Source: Parcubacteria group bacterium GW2011_GWB1_44_7 (GTDB taxonomy: Bacteria; Patescibacteria; Paceibacteria; UBA9973; DSPV01). Taken from it: a DNA stretch of 58,051 nt. Of this stretch, positions 49,574 to 57,482 are shown piece by piece. The DNA is taken from positions 1 through 58,051 of the forward strand of contig LCJJ01000004.1 in the NCBI GenBank assembly GCA_000999175.1, in the 5' to 3' direction. Positions within the stretch are counted from its first letter, which is position 1, and each line of letters opens with the position of its first letter. The position numbers and the translations under genes are program-made. The notes beneath the pieces were generated by a model. It had not been told where the DNA came from. It ran no database searches and saw only the letters and a program-made list of their open reading frames with translations.

Positions 49574-50419
49574 ATGAAATCCTATAACCCAACATCCAAA
49601 TCGCGGCGGCACATGACTAATGTGTCTTTTAAGAATTTCTTGACCGCTAGCCAACCGCACAAAGCCTTAACTGGCGGTTTTCAGCGCGCCGCCGGCCGAA
49701 ACAATAAAGGCCGATTGACGACGCGGCACAAAGGCGGCGGCCATAAACGACTTTATCGCGACATTGATTTTGTTTTTGACAAAAAAGACATTCCGGCAAA
49801 AATTGAAACGATTGAATATGACCCAAATCGAAGCGCTTTTATCGCTTTGGTTCTTTATCAAGACGGCGAACGGCGTTATGTGGTAATACCGCAAAATGTA
49901 AAAGTGGGTGATTCTTTCATTGTTTCGGGAAACGCGCCGGTAAAAGTCGGCAATCGTCTGCCTTTATTTAAAATTCCCGTTGGCACTTTTGTCTATAATG
50001 TGGAAACCAAACCTTTAGCGGGCGGCGTTTTGGCTCGCTCGGCCGGCAATTATGCCGAAGTGGCGGCAATTGAAGACAATTTTGTAACTTTAAAAATGCC
50101 GTCCACCGAAATTAGAAAAGTTCTAGCAAAATGTTGGGCGTCCATTGGCGCCGTTTCCAACGAAGAAAATTGGCTGATTAATATCGGCAAAGCCGGCCGA
50201 AGCCGTTGGTATGGCATTAGGCCGACGGTGCGCGGTTCGGCAATGAATCCGGTCGACCACCCGCGAGGCGGCGGCGAAGGCAAACAAGGGCGCGGCCGGC
50301 GGCGCGAAGTCAATGTTTACGGCAAACCAACGGGCAAAGGCCAGAAAACTCGCAATCCTAACAAATATTCCAATCCTTTCATCGTTTCTCGCCGCAAAAT
50401 TGGAAAGAAAAGGGTATAA
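49574..50419 (+). CDS. rplB: Ribosomal protein uL2
   Basis: The 281-residue protein has the L2 signature RGSAMNPVDHPRGGGEGKQG (with the conserved His) and the N-terminal NNKGRLTTRHKGGGHKRLYR. It is close to the peptidyl-transferase centre and needed for subunit joining. Length is normal. The promoter of rpsS follows after its stop. Confidence 0.96.
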   Translation: MKSYNPTSKSRRHMTNVSFKNFLTASQPHKALTGGFQRAAGRNNKGRLTTRHKGGGHKRLYRDIDFVFDKKDIPAKIETIEYDPNRSAFIALVLYQDGERRYVVIPQNVKVGDSFIVSGNAPVKVGNRLPLFKIPVGTFVYNVETKPLAGGVLARSAGNYAEVAAIEDNFVTLKMPSTEIRKVLAKCWASIGAVSNEENWLINIGKAGRSRWYGIRPTVRGSAMNPVDHPRGGGEGKQGRGRRREVNVYGKPTGKGQKTRNPNKYSNPFIVSRRKIGKKRV

Positions 50420-50440
50420 AATTTATATGCATTTGGCCAT

Positions 50441-50468
50441 TTGACATAAAATCGGTTTTTGTTAATAT
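50441..50468 (+). promoter_or_regulatory. Internal promoter before rpsS
   Basis: TTGACA (50441-50446) and TAATAT (50463-50468) with 16 bases between. Transcription would start around 50475, exactly at a hairpin. Confidence 0.65.
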
Positions 50469-50474
50469 GTCGTC

Positions 50475-50497
50475 AAGCTCTTTGGCGGAGCTTTTTG
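50475..50497 (+). promoter_or_regulatory. Terminator-like leader hairpin of rpsS
   Basis: AAGCTC (50475-50480), loop TTTGGCG, GAGCTT (50488-50493), then T's. Because it begins at the predicted start of transcription, it resembles the rpsN and rplC leader hairpins in layout. It could also terminate readthrough from rplB. Confidence 0.6.
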
Positions 50498-50506
50498 TTT
50501 CTAAAT

Positions 50507-50857
50507 ATGACCAGATCGCTTAAAAAGGGGCCGTTCGTGGACGAACGGCTGCTTAAAAAAATTGCCGGAAAAAAGCCCGAACAAACCGAGATCATTAAAA
50601 CTTGGTCGCGAGCTTGTCAAATCGCGCCGGAAATGGTCGGTTTTAAATTTGGCGTCCACAATGGGCGTGAACATCTTGAAGTGTTTGTCAGCGAGGATAT
50701 GGTCGGTCATCGACTCGGCGAATTTGCGCCAACGCGGAAATTTATCAAACACGGCGGCAAGATGCAAAAGGAATTGGAAGCGAAAAAGAAAGAATCGGAA
50801 ATCGCCGCCGCCCAAGCCGCTAAAGCCGCTCCGGCCGCCACCGAGAAAAAAGCTTAA
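50507..50857 (+). CDS. rpsS: Ribosomal protein uS19
   Basis: The ATG at 50507 gives [20 protein letters not shown], the conserved start. An upstream in-frame start would include the leader hairpin. The 116-residue protein has [20 protein letters not shown], with TRKFIKHGG. It adds an Ala/Lys-rich tail ([17 protein letters not shown]) after about residue 90, longer than in most species. It is in the 30S head. Confidence 0.95.
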   Translation: MTRSLKKGPFVDERLLKKIAGKKPEQTEIIKTWSRACQIAPEMVGFKFGVHNGREHLEVFVSEDMVGHRLGEFAPTRKFIKHGGKMQKELEAKKKESEIAAAQAAKAAPAATEKKA

Positions 50858-50940
50858 TATCTGAATTTTAGAAATTAGTCATTGGAGTCTGATTAGTAAT
50901 TATTAGTAATTAGAAATTAGATATTAGAAATTTTATAATC

Positions 50941-51303
50941 ATGATTACCGCCAGTTTAAACAATTATCGCCAGTCGCCGAGAAAAGTCCGTCTCGTGGCC
51001 GATTTCGTGCGCGGCAAAAAAGTGGAACGAGCTCTGGCGACTCTCGGTTTTTTCAGCAAAGCCGCCGCCTCGCCGGTCAAAAGCGTTATTGAATCGGCAA
51101 TCGCCAATGCCGGCGAAAATTTCAAAGTGGCTAAAGATAAATTATTCGTCAAAGAAATCAGAGTGGACGCCGGCCCGACTTTAAAACGATTGATGCCTCG
51201 CGCTCGCGGCACCGCTAACCGCATTAAAAAACGCACCAGCCGCATCACCGTGATCTTAGACGAACAAAATGACTTGCTAAAAGCTAACGAAGCTAAAAGC
51301 TAA
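50941..51303 (+). CDS. rplV: Ribosomal protein uL22
   Basis: The 120-residue protein has NNYRQSPRKVRLVADFVRGK and the C-terminal RLMPRARGTANRIKKRTSRI, both L22 hallmarks. It lines the exit tunnel and binds many 23S rRNA domains. The 83-base spacer before it is built of short near-repeats of ATTAG. The 3' end holds a tandem GCTAAAAGCTAACGAA repeat that duplicates its last codons. Confidence 0.94.
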   Translation: MITASLNNYRQSPRKVRLVADFVRGKKVERALATLGFFSKAAASPVKSVIESAIANAGENFKVAKDKLFVKEIRVDAGPTLKRLMPRARGTANRIKKRTSRITVILDEQNDLLKANEAKS

Positions 51304-51316
51304 CGAAGCTAATTTT

Positions 51317-51997
51317 ATGTCCCATACCGTCCATCCATACGCTCACCGTTTAGGCATCATTCGCGACTGGAAGTCGCGCTGGTTCGGCGTCCGAGAACAA
51401 TACCGAGATTTTTTGAAACGGGACATTATGCTCCGCGAGTTTTTAGCCAAACGTCTGCGGGGTCTTTTTGCCGGTTTGGTAGAAATAGAACGAGGGCCGA
51501 AAACCATCAAGGTGGTCATTAAAACCGCGCGGCCCGGTTTGTTAATCGGCCGAAGCGGAGAAGGGGCGGTAAAATTACGCTCGGAAATTCTCAAGGAAAT
51601 GAATCGGCTTAAATTACCCTTTGACAAAGACTTCAAGTTGGATATTGAGGAAATCAAATCGCCGGAATCCAGCGCGCCGGTCGTCAGTCAGATGATTGCC
51701 GAAAGTTTGGAAAAACGCCTGCCCTTCCGCCGAGTGATGAAACAAACGATTGAAAAGGTGATGGCCAACCGCGACGTCAAAGGCGTGCGCTTGGTTCTTT
51801 CCGGTCGGCTCGGCGGCGCTGATATCGCCCGCCAAGAAGAAATGAAAAAAGGTCGAGTGCCGTTGCAGACCTTGCGAGCCGACATTGATTTTGCCCGCGA
51901 AAAAGCCCATATGACTTACGGCGACATCGGCATTAAGGTTTGGATTTTTAGGGGAGAGATTTTTAGTAAAACTAAAAGCGAAAAACGAAAAGTTTAA
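51317..51997 (+). CDS. rpsC: Ribosomal protein uS3
   Basis: The 226-residue protein has the KH-domain GLLIGRSGEGAVKLRSEI and the C-terminal domain with LSGRLGGADIARQEEMKKGR and VPLQTLRADIDFA. It binds the mRNA entry site. Its last codons take part in a 19-bp hairpin (51968-52024). Confidence 0.95.
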   Translation: MSHTVHPYAHRLGIIRDWKSRWFGVREQYRDFLKRDIMLREFLAKRLRGLFAGLVEIERGPKTIKVVIKTARPGLLIGRSGEGAVKLRSEILKEMNRLKLPFDKDFKLDIEEIKSPESSAPVVSQMIAESLEKRLPFRRVMKQTIEKVMANRDVKGVRLVLSGRLGGADIARQEEMKKGRVPLQTLRADIDFAREKAHMTYGDIGIKVWIFRGEIFSKTKSEKRKV

Positions 51998-52024
51998 AAT
52001 TTTAAGTTTTTCGCTTTTAGTTTT
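51968..52024 (+). other. Large hairpin spanning the rpsC stop and the rpsC-rplP spacer
   Basis: AAAACTAAAAGCGAAAAAC (51968-51986) pairs perfectly over 19 bp with 52006-52024, with a 19-base A/T-rich loop. The left arm codes for the S3 C-terminus, and the stop lies in the loop. It could act as an mRNA processing or polarity element. Related AAAACTAAAAGCG-type words occur in the spacer before 37097. Confidence 0.7.
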
Positions 52025-52039
52025 AAGTTTATTATCACC

Positions 52040-52456
52040 ATGCTTCTACCGAAAAAAGTAAAATATCGCAAATGGCAAACCAAACGGTTTAATCCAAAAA
52101 AGGCTCGGGTGGAAACCCGCGGCACAACGGTGGCTTTCGGCACTTTTGGTTTAAAGGCGCTGGAAATTGGCCGGCTCAAATCGGAACAGTTGGAATCGGC
52201 GCGCAAAGTGATTAGCCGTTTTATCGGTAAAACCGGAAAAATTTGGATTAGAGTTTTCCCCGACCGACCTTATACCGCCAAAGCGGCCGAGGTGGGAATG
52301 GGACAAGGCAAAGGCGACCCGCAAGGTTATTGCGTTGAAATTCTGCCCGGCCGAGTGTTGTTTGAAGTGGACGGTTTGCCGCCAGTTGAAGCTGCCGAGG
52401 CTTTGAGAAAAGCCGGCACTAAATTACCGGTTAAAACTAAGATTGTCAGCCGTTAA
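52040..52456 (+). CDS. rplP: Ribosomal protein uL16
   Basis: The 138-residue protein has MLLPKKVKYRKWQ and the signature IWIRVFPDRPYTAKAAEVGM with GQGKGDPQGYCVEILPGRVL. It binds the A-site tRNA region of the large subunit. Normally the start carries RKQ/RGR; here it reads KYRKWQTKRFN. Confidence 0.95.
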   Translation: MLLPKKVKYRKWQTKRFNPKKARVETRGTTVAFGTFGLKALEIGRLKSEQLESARKVISRFIGKTGKIWIRVFPDRPYTAKAAEVGMGQGKGDPQGYCVEILPGRVLFEVDGLPPVEAAEALRKAGTKLPVKTKIVSR

Positions 52457-52467
52457 TTTTTAAGCTA

Positions 52468-52650
52468 ATGTTGAACCTTACCGAAAAAACCGTCCCCGAA
52501 CTTGAGCACTTGCTCGCCGAGAAGCGCGAGGCATTTAGGAAATTTCGTTTTGAGATTGCCGGCAGTAAAAGTCGCAATGTCAAAGAGGGTAAAAACACCC
52601 GCAAAGAAATTGCCCGTATTCTGACCGAGATTAGCAAGAGAGCAAAATAG
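52468..52650 (+). CDS. rpmC: Ribosomal protein uL29
   Basis: A 60-residue two-helix protein: LTEKTVPELEHLLAEKREAF, RKFRFEIAGSKSRNVKEGKN, then TRKEIARILTEISKRAK. This is the L29 pattern. It lies next to L23 at the tunnel exit. Confidence 0.88.
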   Translation: MLNLTEKTVPELEHLLAEKREAFRKFRFEIAGSKSRNVKEGKNTRKEIARILTEISKRAK

Positions 52651-52673
52651 CCGCATTAGCTTCACTGGCTTTT

Positions 52674-52934
52674 ATGAAAGACCAAAAAGAAAAAAAGGAT
52701 ACCGAAATCAAACATAAGCGCGCGCTTACCGGCGTGGTGGTTTCCGATAAGATGAAAAACACGGTAGTGGTGGAAGTAAATAGGTTGGTTAAGCACCCGA
52801 AATATCAAAAATATTTTCGGGTAACCAAGCGCTACAAAGCCGATGACCCGGGTAACATTAAAAAAATTGGCGATAAGATAGAAATGGAAGAGTGCCGACC
52901 AATTTCCAAAGACAAACACTTTAAAATAATATGA
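52674..52934 (+). CDS. rpsQ: Ribosomal protein uS17
   Basis: The 86-residue OB-fold protein has ALTGVVVSDKMKNTVVVEVN and VKHPKYQKYFRVTKRYKADD, typical of S17. It binds 16S rRNA early in assembly. It overlaps rplN by ATGA. Confidence 0.94.
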   Translation: MKDQKEKKDTEIKHKRALTGVVVSDKMKNTVVVEVNRLVKHPKYQKYFRVTKRYKADDPGNIKKIGDKIEMEECRPISKDKHFKII

Positions 52935-53302
52935 TTCAACCCCGCTCCATCGTAAAAATAGCCGACAATTCCGGCGGCAAAATCGGCCGAATTTTCAAAG
53001 TGCTCGGTTCCAGCCGCAAACGTTACGCTCAACTCGGCGAGTTGGTGGTCTTGTCGGTGCAAAAAGCCGAACCCCGTAAGCCGATTAAAAAGAAAGATGT
53101 CTTACACGCAGTGGTGGTGCGCCAACGCAAAGCTTACCGCCGACGCGACGGTTCCTATATCCGTTTTGATGAAAACGCGGTTGTCATTGTGGATAAAGCC
53201 AAACACGAACCGATTGCCGGTCGGGTCTTTGGACCGATTCCCCGCGAATTGTCGGAAAAAGGTTTTCAACCGATTACCTCTTTGGCGGCAGAAATCGTTT
53301 AA
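52931..53302 (+). CDS. rplN: Ribosomal protein uL14
   Basis: The 123-residue protein starts MIQPRSIVKIADNSGGKIGR and contains the signature AVVVRQRKAYRRRDGSYIRF, with DENAVVIVDK and GRVFGPIPREL. It contacts the small subunit at bridge B8. Length is normal. Confidence 0.96.
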   Translation: MIQPRSIVKIADNSGGKIGRIFKVLGSSRKRYAQLGELVVLSVQKAEPRKPIKKKDVLHAVVVRQRKAYRRRDGSYIRFDENAVVIVDKAKHEPIAGRVFGPIPRELSEKGFQPITSLAAEIV

Positions 53303-53315
53303 CGATACTAATTTT

Positions 53316-53537
53316 ATGTTTATAAAAAAAGGAGACACCGTAGAAATAATAACTGGCGCCGATAAAGGTAAAAGCGGCAAAGTGGTTTTGGCTTTACCGA
53401 AAGAAAACAAAGTGATTGTTGAAGGTATCAACCGCCGCAAACATCATCAGCGACCGAAGCGTGCCAATCAAAAAGGGCAAGTAGTGGAAAAAGCGATGCC
53501 AATTCATGTATCCAATGTCCGATTGGCAAAAAAATAG
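53316..53537 (+). CDS. rplX: Ribosomal protein uL24
   Basis: The ATG at 53316 is chosen; the larger frame from 53097 overlaps rplN and is unsupported. The 73-residue KOW-domain protein has FIKKGDTVEIITGADKGKSG and VEGINRRKHHQRPKR. The C-terminal extension of longer L24 proteins is missing. It initiates 50S assembly. Confidence 0.93.
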   Translation: MFIKKGDTVEIITGADKGKSGKVVLALPKENKVIVEGINRRKHHQRPKRANQKGQVVEKAMPIHVSNVRLAKK

Positions 53538-53540
53538 AAC

Positions 53541-54077
53541 GTGAAAACAATCAAACAAAAACAAAATGAAGCATTTGCCGCCCTGAAAGAAAAATTGGGT
53601 TGGACGAACCCGATGCAAGCCACCCGGCTTTTGAAGACGGTAATCAGCGTTGGCACCGGCTCGTTCAAAGATAAAAAACGCAATGAAGTGGTGGCGAGCC
53701 GCTTGACTAAAATTACCGGCCAAAAACCGGCGCCCCGAGGCGCCAAAAAAGCCATCGCTTCTTTCAAAACGCGTTCGGGTGATTTAATCGGCTATCAAAT
53801 TACCTTGCGCGGCCCGCGGTTGTTCGGCTTTTTGGACAAATTTTTAAATGTCGCCCTACCTCGCACCAAAGACTTTCGCGGCATTTCGCCGAAAGCCGTT
53901 GATGAAATGGGCAACATCACCATCGGCGTTAAAGAACACACGATTTTTCCGGAAACAGCCGATGAAGATTTGCGCGATGTCTTCGGTATGGCGGTGACCA
54001 TAGTAACCAACGCTCGAACCCGCGCCGAAGCGTTAACTTTCCTTGAGCATATTGGGGTGCCTTTTAAGAAAAAATAA
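53541..54077 (+). CDS. rplE: Ribosomal protein uL5
   Basis: A GTG start at 53541 follows rplX by 3 bases. The 178-residue protein has ITGQKPAPRGAKKAIASFKT, GDLIGYQITLRGPRLFGFLD and FRGISPKAVDEMGNITIGVK, the L5 pattern. It binds 5S rRNA and the P-site tRNA. It is the last gene of this cluster. The usual next gene, rpsN, lies 11 kb upstream at the head of the other block. Confidence 0.95.
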   Translation: MKTIKQKQNEAFAALKEKLGWTNPMQATRLLKTVISVGTGSFKDKKRNEVVASRLTKITGQKPAPRGAKKAIASFKTRSGDLIGYQITLRGPRLFGFLDKFLNVALPRTKDFRGISPKAVDEMGNITIGVKEHTIFPETADEDLRDVFGMAVTIVTNARTRAEALTFLEHIGVPFKKK

Positions 54078-54095
54078 TTTTAAAGAATTGGACAA

Positions 54096-54623
54096 TCAAT
54101 TACCCTGTGGCAGAGACCGTGGGGAAACAAGTTTAACCGAAACCCAAGCGCCGATTGAGCCGATGAGCAGGCCGGCGATAACATCAGCCGGCCAATGAAC
54201 GCCGGTAGCCACTCGACCGACGACGATTAAAACCGCCGCCAGACCAAGCCATAAACCCAGCCGTTTGTTGTCCAAGAAAAACAGCGCGGCCGCCAAGGCG
54301 CCAAAAAAAGTGGCGTGACCGGAAGGAAAAGCGCTGTCGGGGAAATGGGGAAAAAGCGGAACAATATTGGATAAAACTTCAAATGGCCGAGGCGTTGGAA
54401 AAAATTCTTTAAAAAGAAAAACCAAAAACCAGAGAGCAAAAGTGATAGCGAAAGAAAAAATTACTTGCCGTCTAAATTTTTTATTCTTGGAAAAAACCGC
54501 GCCGACCGCCAGCGAAAGGATGATTAAATATGGCAAATAAACAGCCGAGAAAACTGCCGGCGCCGCCAGCCAAGAATTGTTTGAAGCTAAACCGTATAAA
54601 AATTCTAAAATCGTTTGATTCAT
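54096..54623 (-). CDS. PAP2-superfamily lipid phosphatase
   Basis: The 175-residue protein has about five membrane helices and the three-part PAP2 motif. These are KEFFPTPRP (Lys72 to Pro80, the KX6RP form), PSGHA (100-104), and R137 with His143 in RVATGVHWPADV. It would dephosphorylate a polyprenyl or phosphatidyl phosphate, for instance recycling undecaprenyl-PP. That suits its place beside the sugar-1-phosphate transferase, just 1 base away on the same strand. Confidence 0.9.
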   Translation of the reverse strand: MNQTILEFLYGLASNNSWLAAPAVFSAVYLPYLIILSLAVGAVFSKNKKFRRQVIFSFAITFALWFLVFLFKEFFPTPRPFEVLSNIVPLFPHFPDSAFPSGHATFFGALAAALFFLDNKRLGLWLGLAAVLIVVGRVATGVHWPADVIAGLLIGSIGAWVSVKLVSPRSLPQGN

Positions 54624-54624
54624 T

Positions 54625-55977
54625 TTAGACGCCGCTGCGCGACAATAAAGTTTTGATGGTTCTTAAAGCGATTTTAAGGTCCAGCATCATAGACCGATTT
54701 TTTATGTAATACAAATCATAAGAAAGCTTGTTTTTTGTTTCCAACATATCAATCGTATGATGAGGATGCTCATCATGGTGAATTTGAGCCCAACCGGAAA
54801 GTCCGGGCTTGATGAGATGACGAACGCCATAATACGGCACCTGCTTTTCATAAAGCTTGACCGGTTTGGGAAATTCCGGCCGCGGCCCAATCAAAGAAAT
54901 ATCGCCTTTTAGAACATTCCAAAGCTGGGGCAACTCGTCAATTCTGGTCTTGCGCAAAAAATTGCCGACCCGGGTTACTTTGTTTTGATTGTCTTTGTTC
55001 CATTGGCCGCCGTCATTGGCTATTTCCATAGTGCGAAATTTTAAAAGTTTTATGAGATGGCTATTTTGACCAATGCGCTCTTGCACGCTCCATAATGTTC
55101 CACCATCGTCTAATTTGATTGCCAGCCAAACAAAAGGATAAAACAAAAGAGAAATTAAAACTAAAACCGAAGCGAAGGCGATATCCATCAAACGCTTCAA
55201 AAAATCAAAAGTGAATTTGGGCGACAAGGAAATATTTTCCAAAAACCAAGTGTATTGAAGCAGAGAAAGCGGCACGCGGTCAAAAATATCTTCGTAAATT
55301 TTGTGAGTGTCAATAAACCGGACTTTGGAAAAAATCAGATTGTAGAGATGGGGCAAAAGCGATTCCACTTTTTCACTTCGCAAATCCACGGCCACCACCG
55401 ACACTTCCTCGCTATAAACCCGATTCAAAATCTCTTCCTGAAAATCAATGGCTTCCATTTTATCCAAATCCACCGAGGAAATAAAGCGTAAATTGTAGCG
55501 AGTGTTGTTATTGACTTCTTCAAACAATTCTTTCATTTCCGTGCCGCTGCCGACAATGATGGCATTTTGTTTTTTGCGAAAGCCGAACAGCGCCAAACCG
55601 TAAAGCCGCCAAAGCAAAATCAAGCCGAAAGAAATCACCAAATAAATGAACAGATTGGTTTTGGGGGTGATGCCGAAATAAGGCGCGAGATAGAAAAACA
55701 ACACCGCCAAAAAACTGTTGACCAGCTGGGCGCGTAGGATAATGCTGGGCAAACGGCTTTTCAAAATTACCGTATGTTTTTCATATAAACCGGCAATAAA
55801 AAAAACCAAAACCGACAAAGTAAAAACCAGCAAGAATGGCGTGAGGTGGGAGCCGTAGACAGTTCCATTGGGCAATTCGCCGTAGCGGAAAAACAAAGCC
55901 AACCAAAGCGACAAAGCGAAAATCACAATATCGCCAGCCAATAAAATCAACGCTTCTCTTTTTCCTAAACCAACCAT
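54625..55977 (-). CDS. Polyprenyl-phosphate sugar-1-phosphate transferase (WbaP/PssY-like)
   Basis: The ATG at 55977 starts [20 protein letters not shown]. The larger frame from 56031 adds 18 unsupported residues. The protein of ~450 residues has four or five N-terminal membrane helices, a central Rossmann-like CoA-binding-type region, and a C-terminal catalytic bacterial transferase domain. Catalytic marks are [56 protein letters not shown] and [11 protein letters not shown]. It attaches a sugar-1-phosphate to undecaprenyl phosphate, the first step of glycan assembly. It is divergent from the GT4 gene. Confidence 0.92.
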   Translation of the reverse strand: MVGLGKREALILLAGDIVIFALSLWLALFFRYGELPNGTVYGSHLTPFLLVFTLSVLVFFIAGLYEKHTVILKSRLPSIILRAQLVNSFLAVLFFYLAPYFGITPKTNLFIYLVISFGLILLWRLYGLALFGFRKKQNAIIVGSGTEMKELFEEVNNNTRYNLRFISSVDLDKMEAIDFQEEILNRVYSEEVSVVAVDLRSEKVESLLPHLYNLIFSKVRFIDTHKIYEDIFDRVPLSLLQYTWFLENISLSPKFTFDFLKRLMDIAFASVLVLISLLFYPFVWLAIKLDDGGTLWSVQERIGQNSHLIKLLKFRTMEIANDGGQWNKDNQNKVTRVGNFLRKTRIDELPQLWNVLKGDISLIGPRPEFPKPVKLYEKQVPYYGVRHLIKPGLSGWAQIHHDEHPHHTIDMLETKNKLSYDLYYIKNRSMMLDLKIALRTIKTLLSRSGV

Positions 55978-56065
55978 AAGTGGAAATAGCATACAACATT
56001 TCAACAGAAATTTCCAATTTTCAATTTTCAATTTCTAAAAATTATGGTATTGTTAAATCAACAAA

Positions 56066-57190
56066 ATGACGGGGAAGAAAAAAATCTTATATGTGATTAC
56101 CAAATCCAATTGGGGTGGCGCTCAGCGCCAGGTTTTTGATTTGGCCACTAATTTGCCCGAAGACAAATTTGAAACGGCGGTAGCGTTGGGAGGCGGTGGT
56201 TTGCTCAAAGAAAAATTGGACGGAGCCGGCATTCGGACGATTGCCGTTGAAACATTGGGACGCGATATCAAAATTTTCAACGACTTAATTTCATTTTTCA
56301 AGATTTTCCAAATAATCAAAAAAGAAAAGCCGGACATTCTTCATTTACATAGTTCAAAAGTCGGCTTTTTAGGAGCTTTGATTGGGCGCTTACTCGGCAT
56401 TAAAAAAATCATTTATACCGTTCACGGTTGGATGTTTCTAGAAAAACAACCTCAATGGTGGACAATAACAATGCGTTTTTTTTCTTGGCTGACGATTTTA
56501 TTAACTCATAAAACCATAGCCGTCTCGGAAAATGACAAGAACGCAAGCGCTGATTTTATTGGTGTTAAAAATAAAATCACGGTAATCCCTAACGGCATCA
56601 ACACAATAAATTTTCTGGAAAAAAGCGAAGCGCGGAAAAAGATTCTGCCCAACCAAAAAACACTTGATGGGGAATTCTGGTTCGGCACTATTGCCGAACT
56701 TCATAAAAATAAAGGGTTGAATTTTGCCATTGAAGCGCTGGACAAAAATTTACCGGCGGTTTTAGTGATTGTCGGTGAAGGCGAAGAAAGAAAAAATTTA
56801 GAACGACTTATTTTAGAGCGAGAACTACAGGAGAAAGTATTTTTGGTTGGCCAAATTGACAATACCGCCACTCTATTAAAGGCTTTTGATGTTTTTCTTC
56901 TGCCATCAACCAAAGAGGGGATGCCTTACAGCATTTTGGAAGCGGGAGCCGCCGGCCGGCCGGTTATCGCCAGTAATGTCGGCGGTTTGCCGGAAATCAT
57001 TACCGATATGGAATCGGGTATTTTAGTTCGCGCCGGCCGGCCGGCGGAAATCAGAAAGGCGATGGAATTTTTAATAAATAATCCGGAGCGCCGCGCCGCT
57101 TTCGGCGCGGCGCTTCAAAATGTCATCACCGAAAAATTCGGCCTCTCAAAAATGTTATCGCAAATTGAAACTCTGTATAATTCCCTTTGA
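56066..57190 (+). CDS. Family 4 glycosyltransferase
   Basis: The 374-residue GT-B enzyme has the acceptor loop TKSNWGGAQRQVFDLA near the N-terminus. The IAVSENDKNASADFIGVKNK and IPNGI motifs mark the interdomain region. The donor-binding motif is KEGMPYSILEAGAAGRPVIA with the EX7E pair, then NVGGLPEII. It probably adds the second sugar to the lipid-linked precursor made by the divergent transferase. It ends 4 bases before the tRNA-Ile gene on the other strand. Confidence 0.92.
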   Translation: MTGKKKILYVITKSNWGGAQRQVFDLATNLPEDKFETAVALGGGGLLKEKLDGAGIRTIAVETLGRDIKIFNDLISFFKIFQIIKKEKPDILHLHSSKVGFLGALIGRLLGIKKIIYTVHGWMFLEKQPQWWTITMRFFSWLTILLTHKTIAVSENDKNASADFIGVKNKITVIPNGINTINFLEKSEARKKILPNQKTLDGEFWFGTIAELHKNKGLNFAIEALDKNLPAVLVIVGEGEERKNLERLILERELQEKVFLVGQIDNTATLLKAFDVFLLPSTKEGMPYSILEAGAAGRPVIASNVGGLPEIITDMESGILVRAGRPAEIRKAMEFLINNPERRAAFGAALQNVITEKFGLSKMLSQIETLYNSL

Positions 57191-57193
57191 TTT

Positions 57194-57267
57194 TGCGAGT
57201 AGTAGGACTCGAACCTACGACCTCGTCATTATCAGTGACGCGCTCTAACCACCTGAGCTATACTCGC
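57194..57267 (-). tRNA. tRNA-Ile (GAT)
   Basis: On the minus strand GCGAGTA pairs with TACTCGC (acceptor). The anticodon arm CGTCA-CTGATAA-TGACG gives GAT, and the T loop TTCGAGT is normal. The discriminator is A. CCA is not encoded. Confidence 0.95.
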
Positions 57268-57285
57268 TAATTACGGAACGGCTTC

Positions 57286-57371
57286 AAGAACGAAATTTTA
57301 AAAATTCCTTACCCCCCCCCCGCCATGGCGGGGTGGCACGCCCCCGCCTAGAATTTTTAAAATTTGTTCTT
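57286..57371. repeat. Structured intergenic repeat, copy 2
   Basis: The outer arms AAATTTTAAAAATTC (57293-57307) and complement (57351-57365), extended by AAGAAC/GTTCTT, are identical to those at 47138-47231, as is the GGCACGCCCCCGCCTA tail. The inner hairpin is different (CCCCGCC/GGCGGGG), with a run of ten C before it. Confidence 0.85.
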
Positions 57372-57482
57372 TCCGCCGTTTCTCAAAGTTTAAGATATCA
57401 AAAAATCTAGTTAAAGTAAAACCTCTTATAAAATGAGAGAGCTTGCGAAAATTTTGGCAATAGGTAAGATAATGTCATTAAA

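Noticed and set aside
53097..53315. An N-terminal extension of rplX
   Set aside because: The extension overlaps rplN in another frame, and the conserved L24 start is at the ATG at 53316.
57312..57321. The run of ten C as a phase-variation tract
   Set aside because: It is in a noncoding repeat between a tRNA gene and secD, with no frame or promoter spacing that it would switch.
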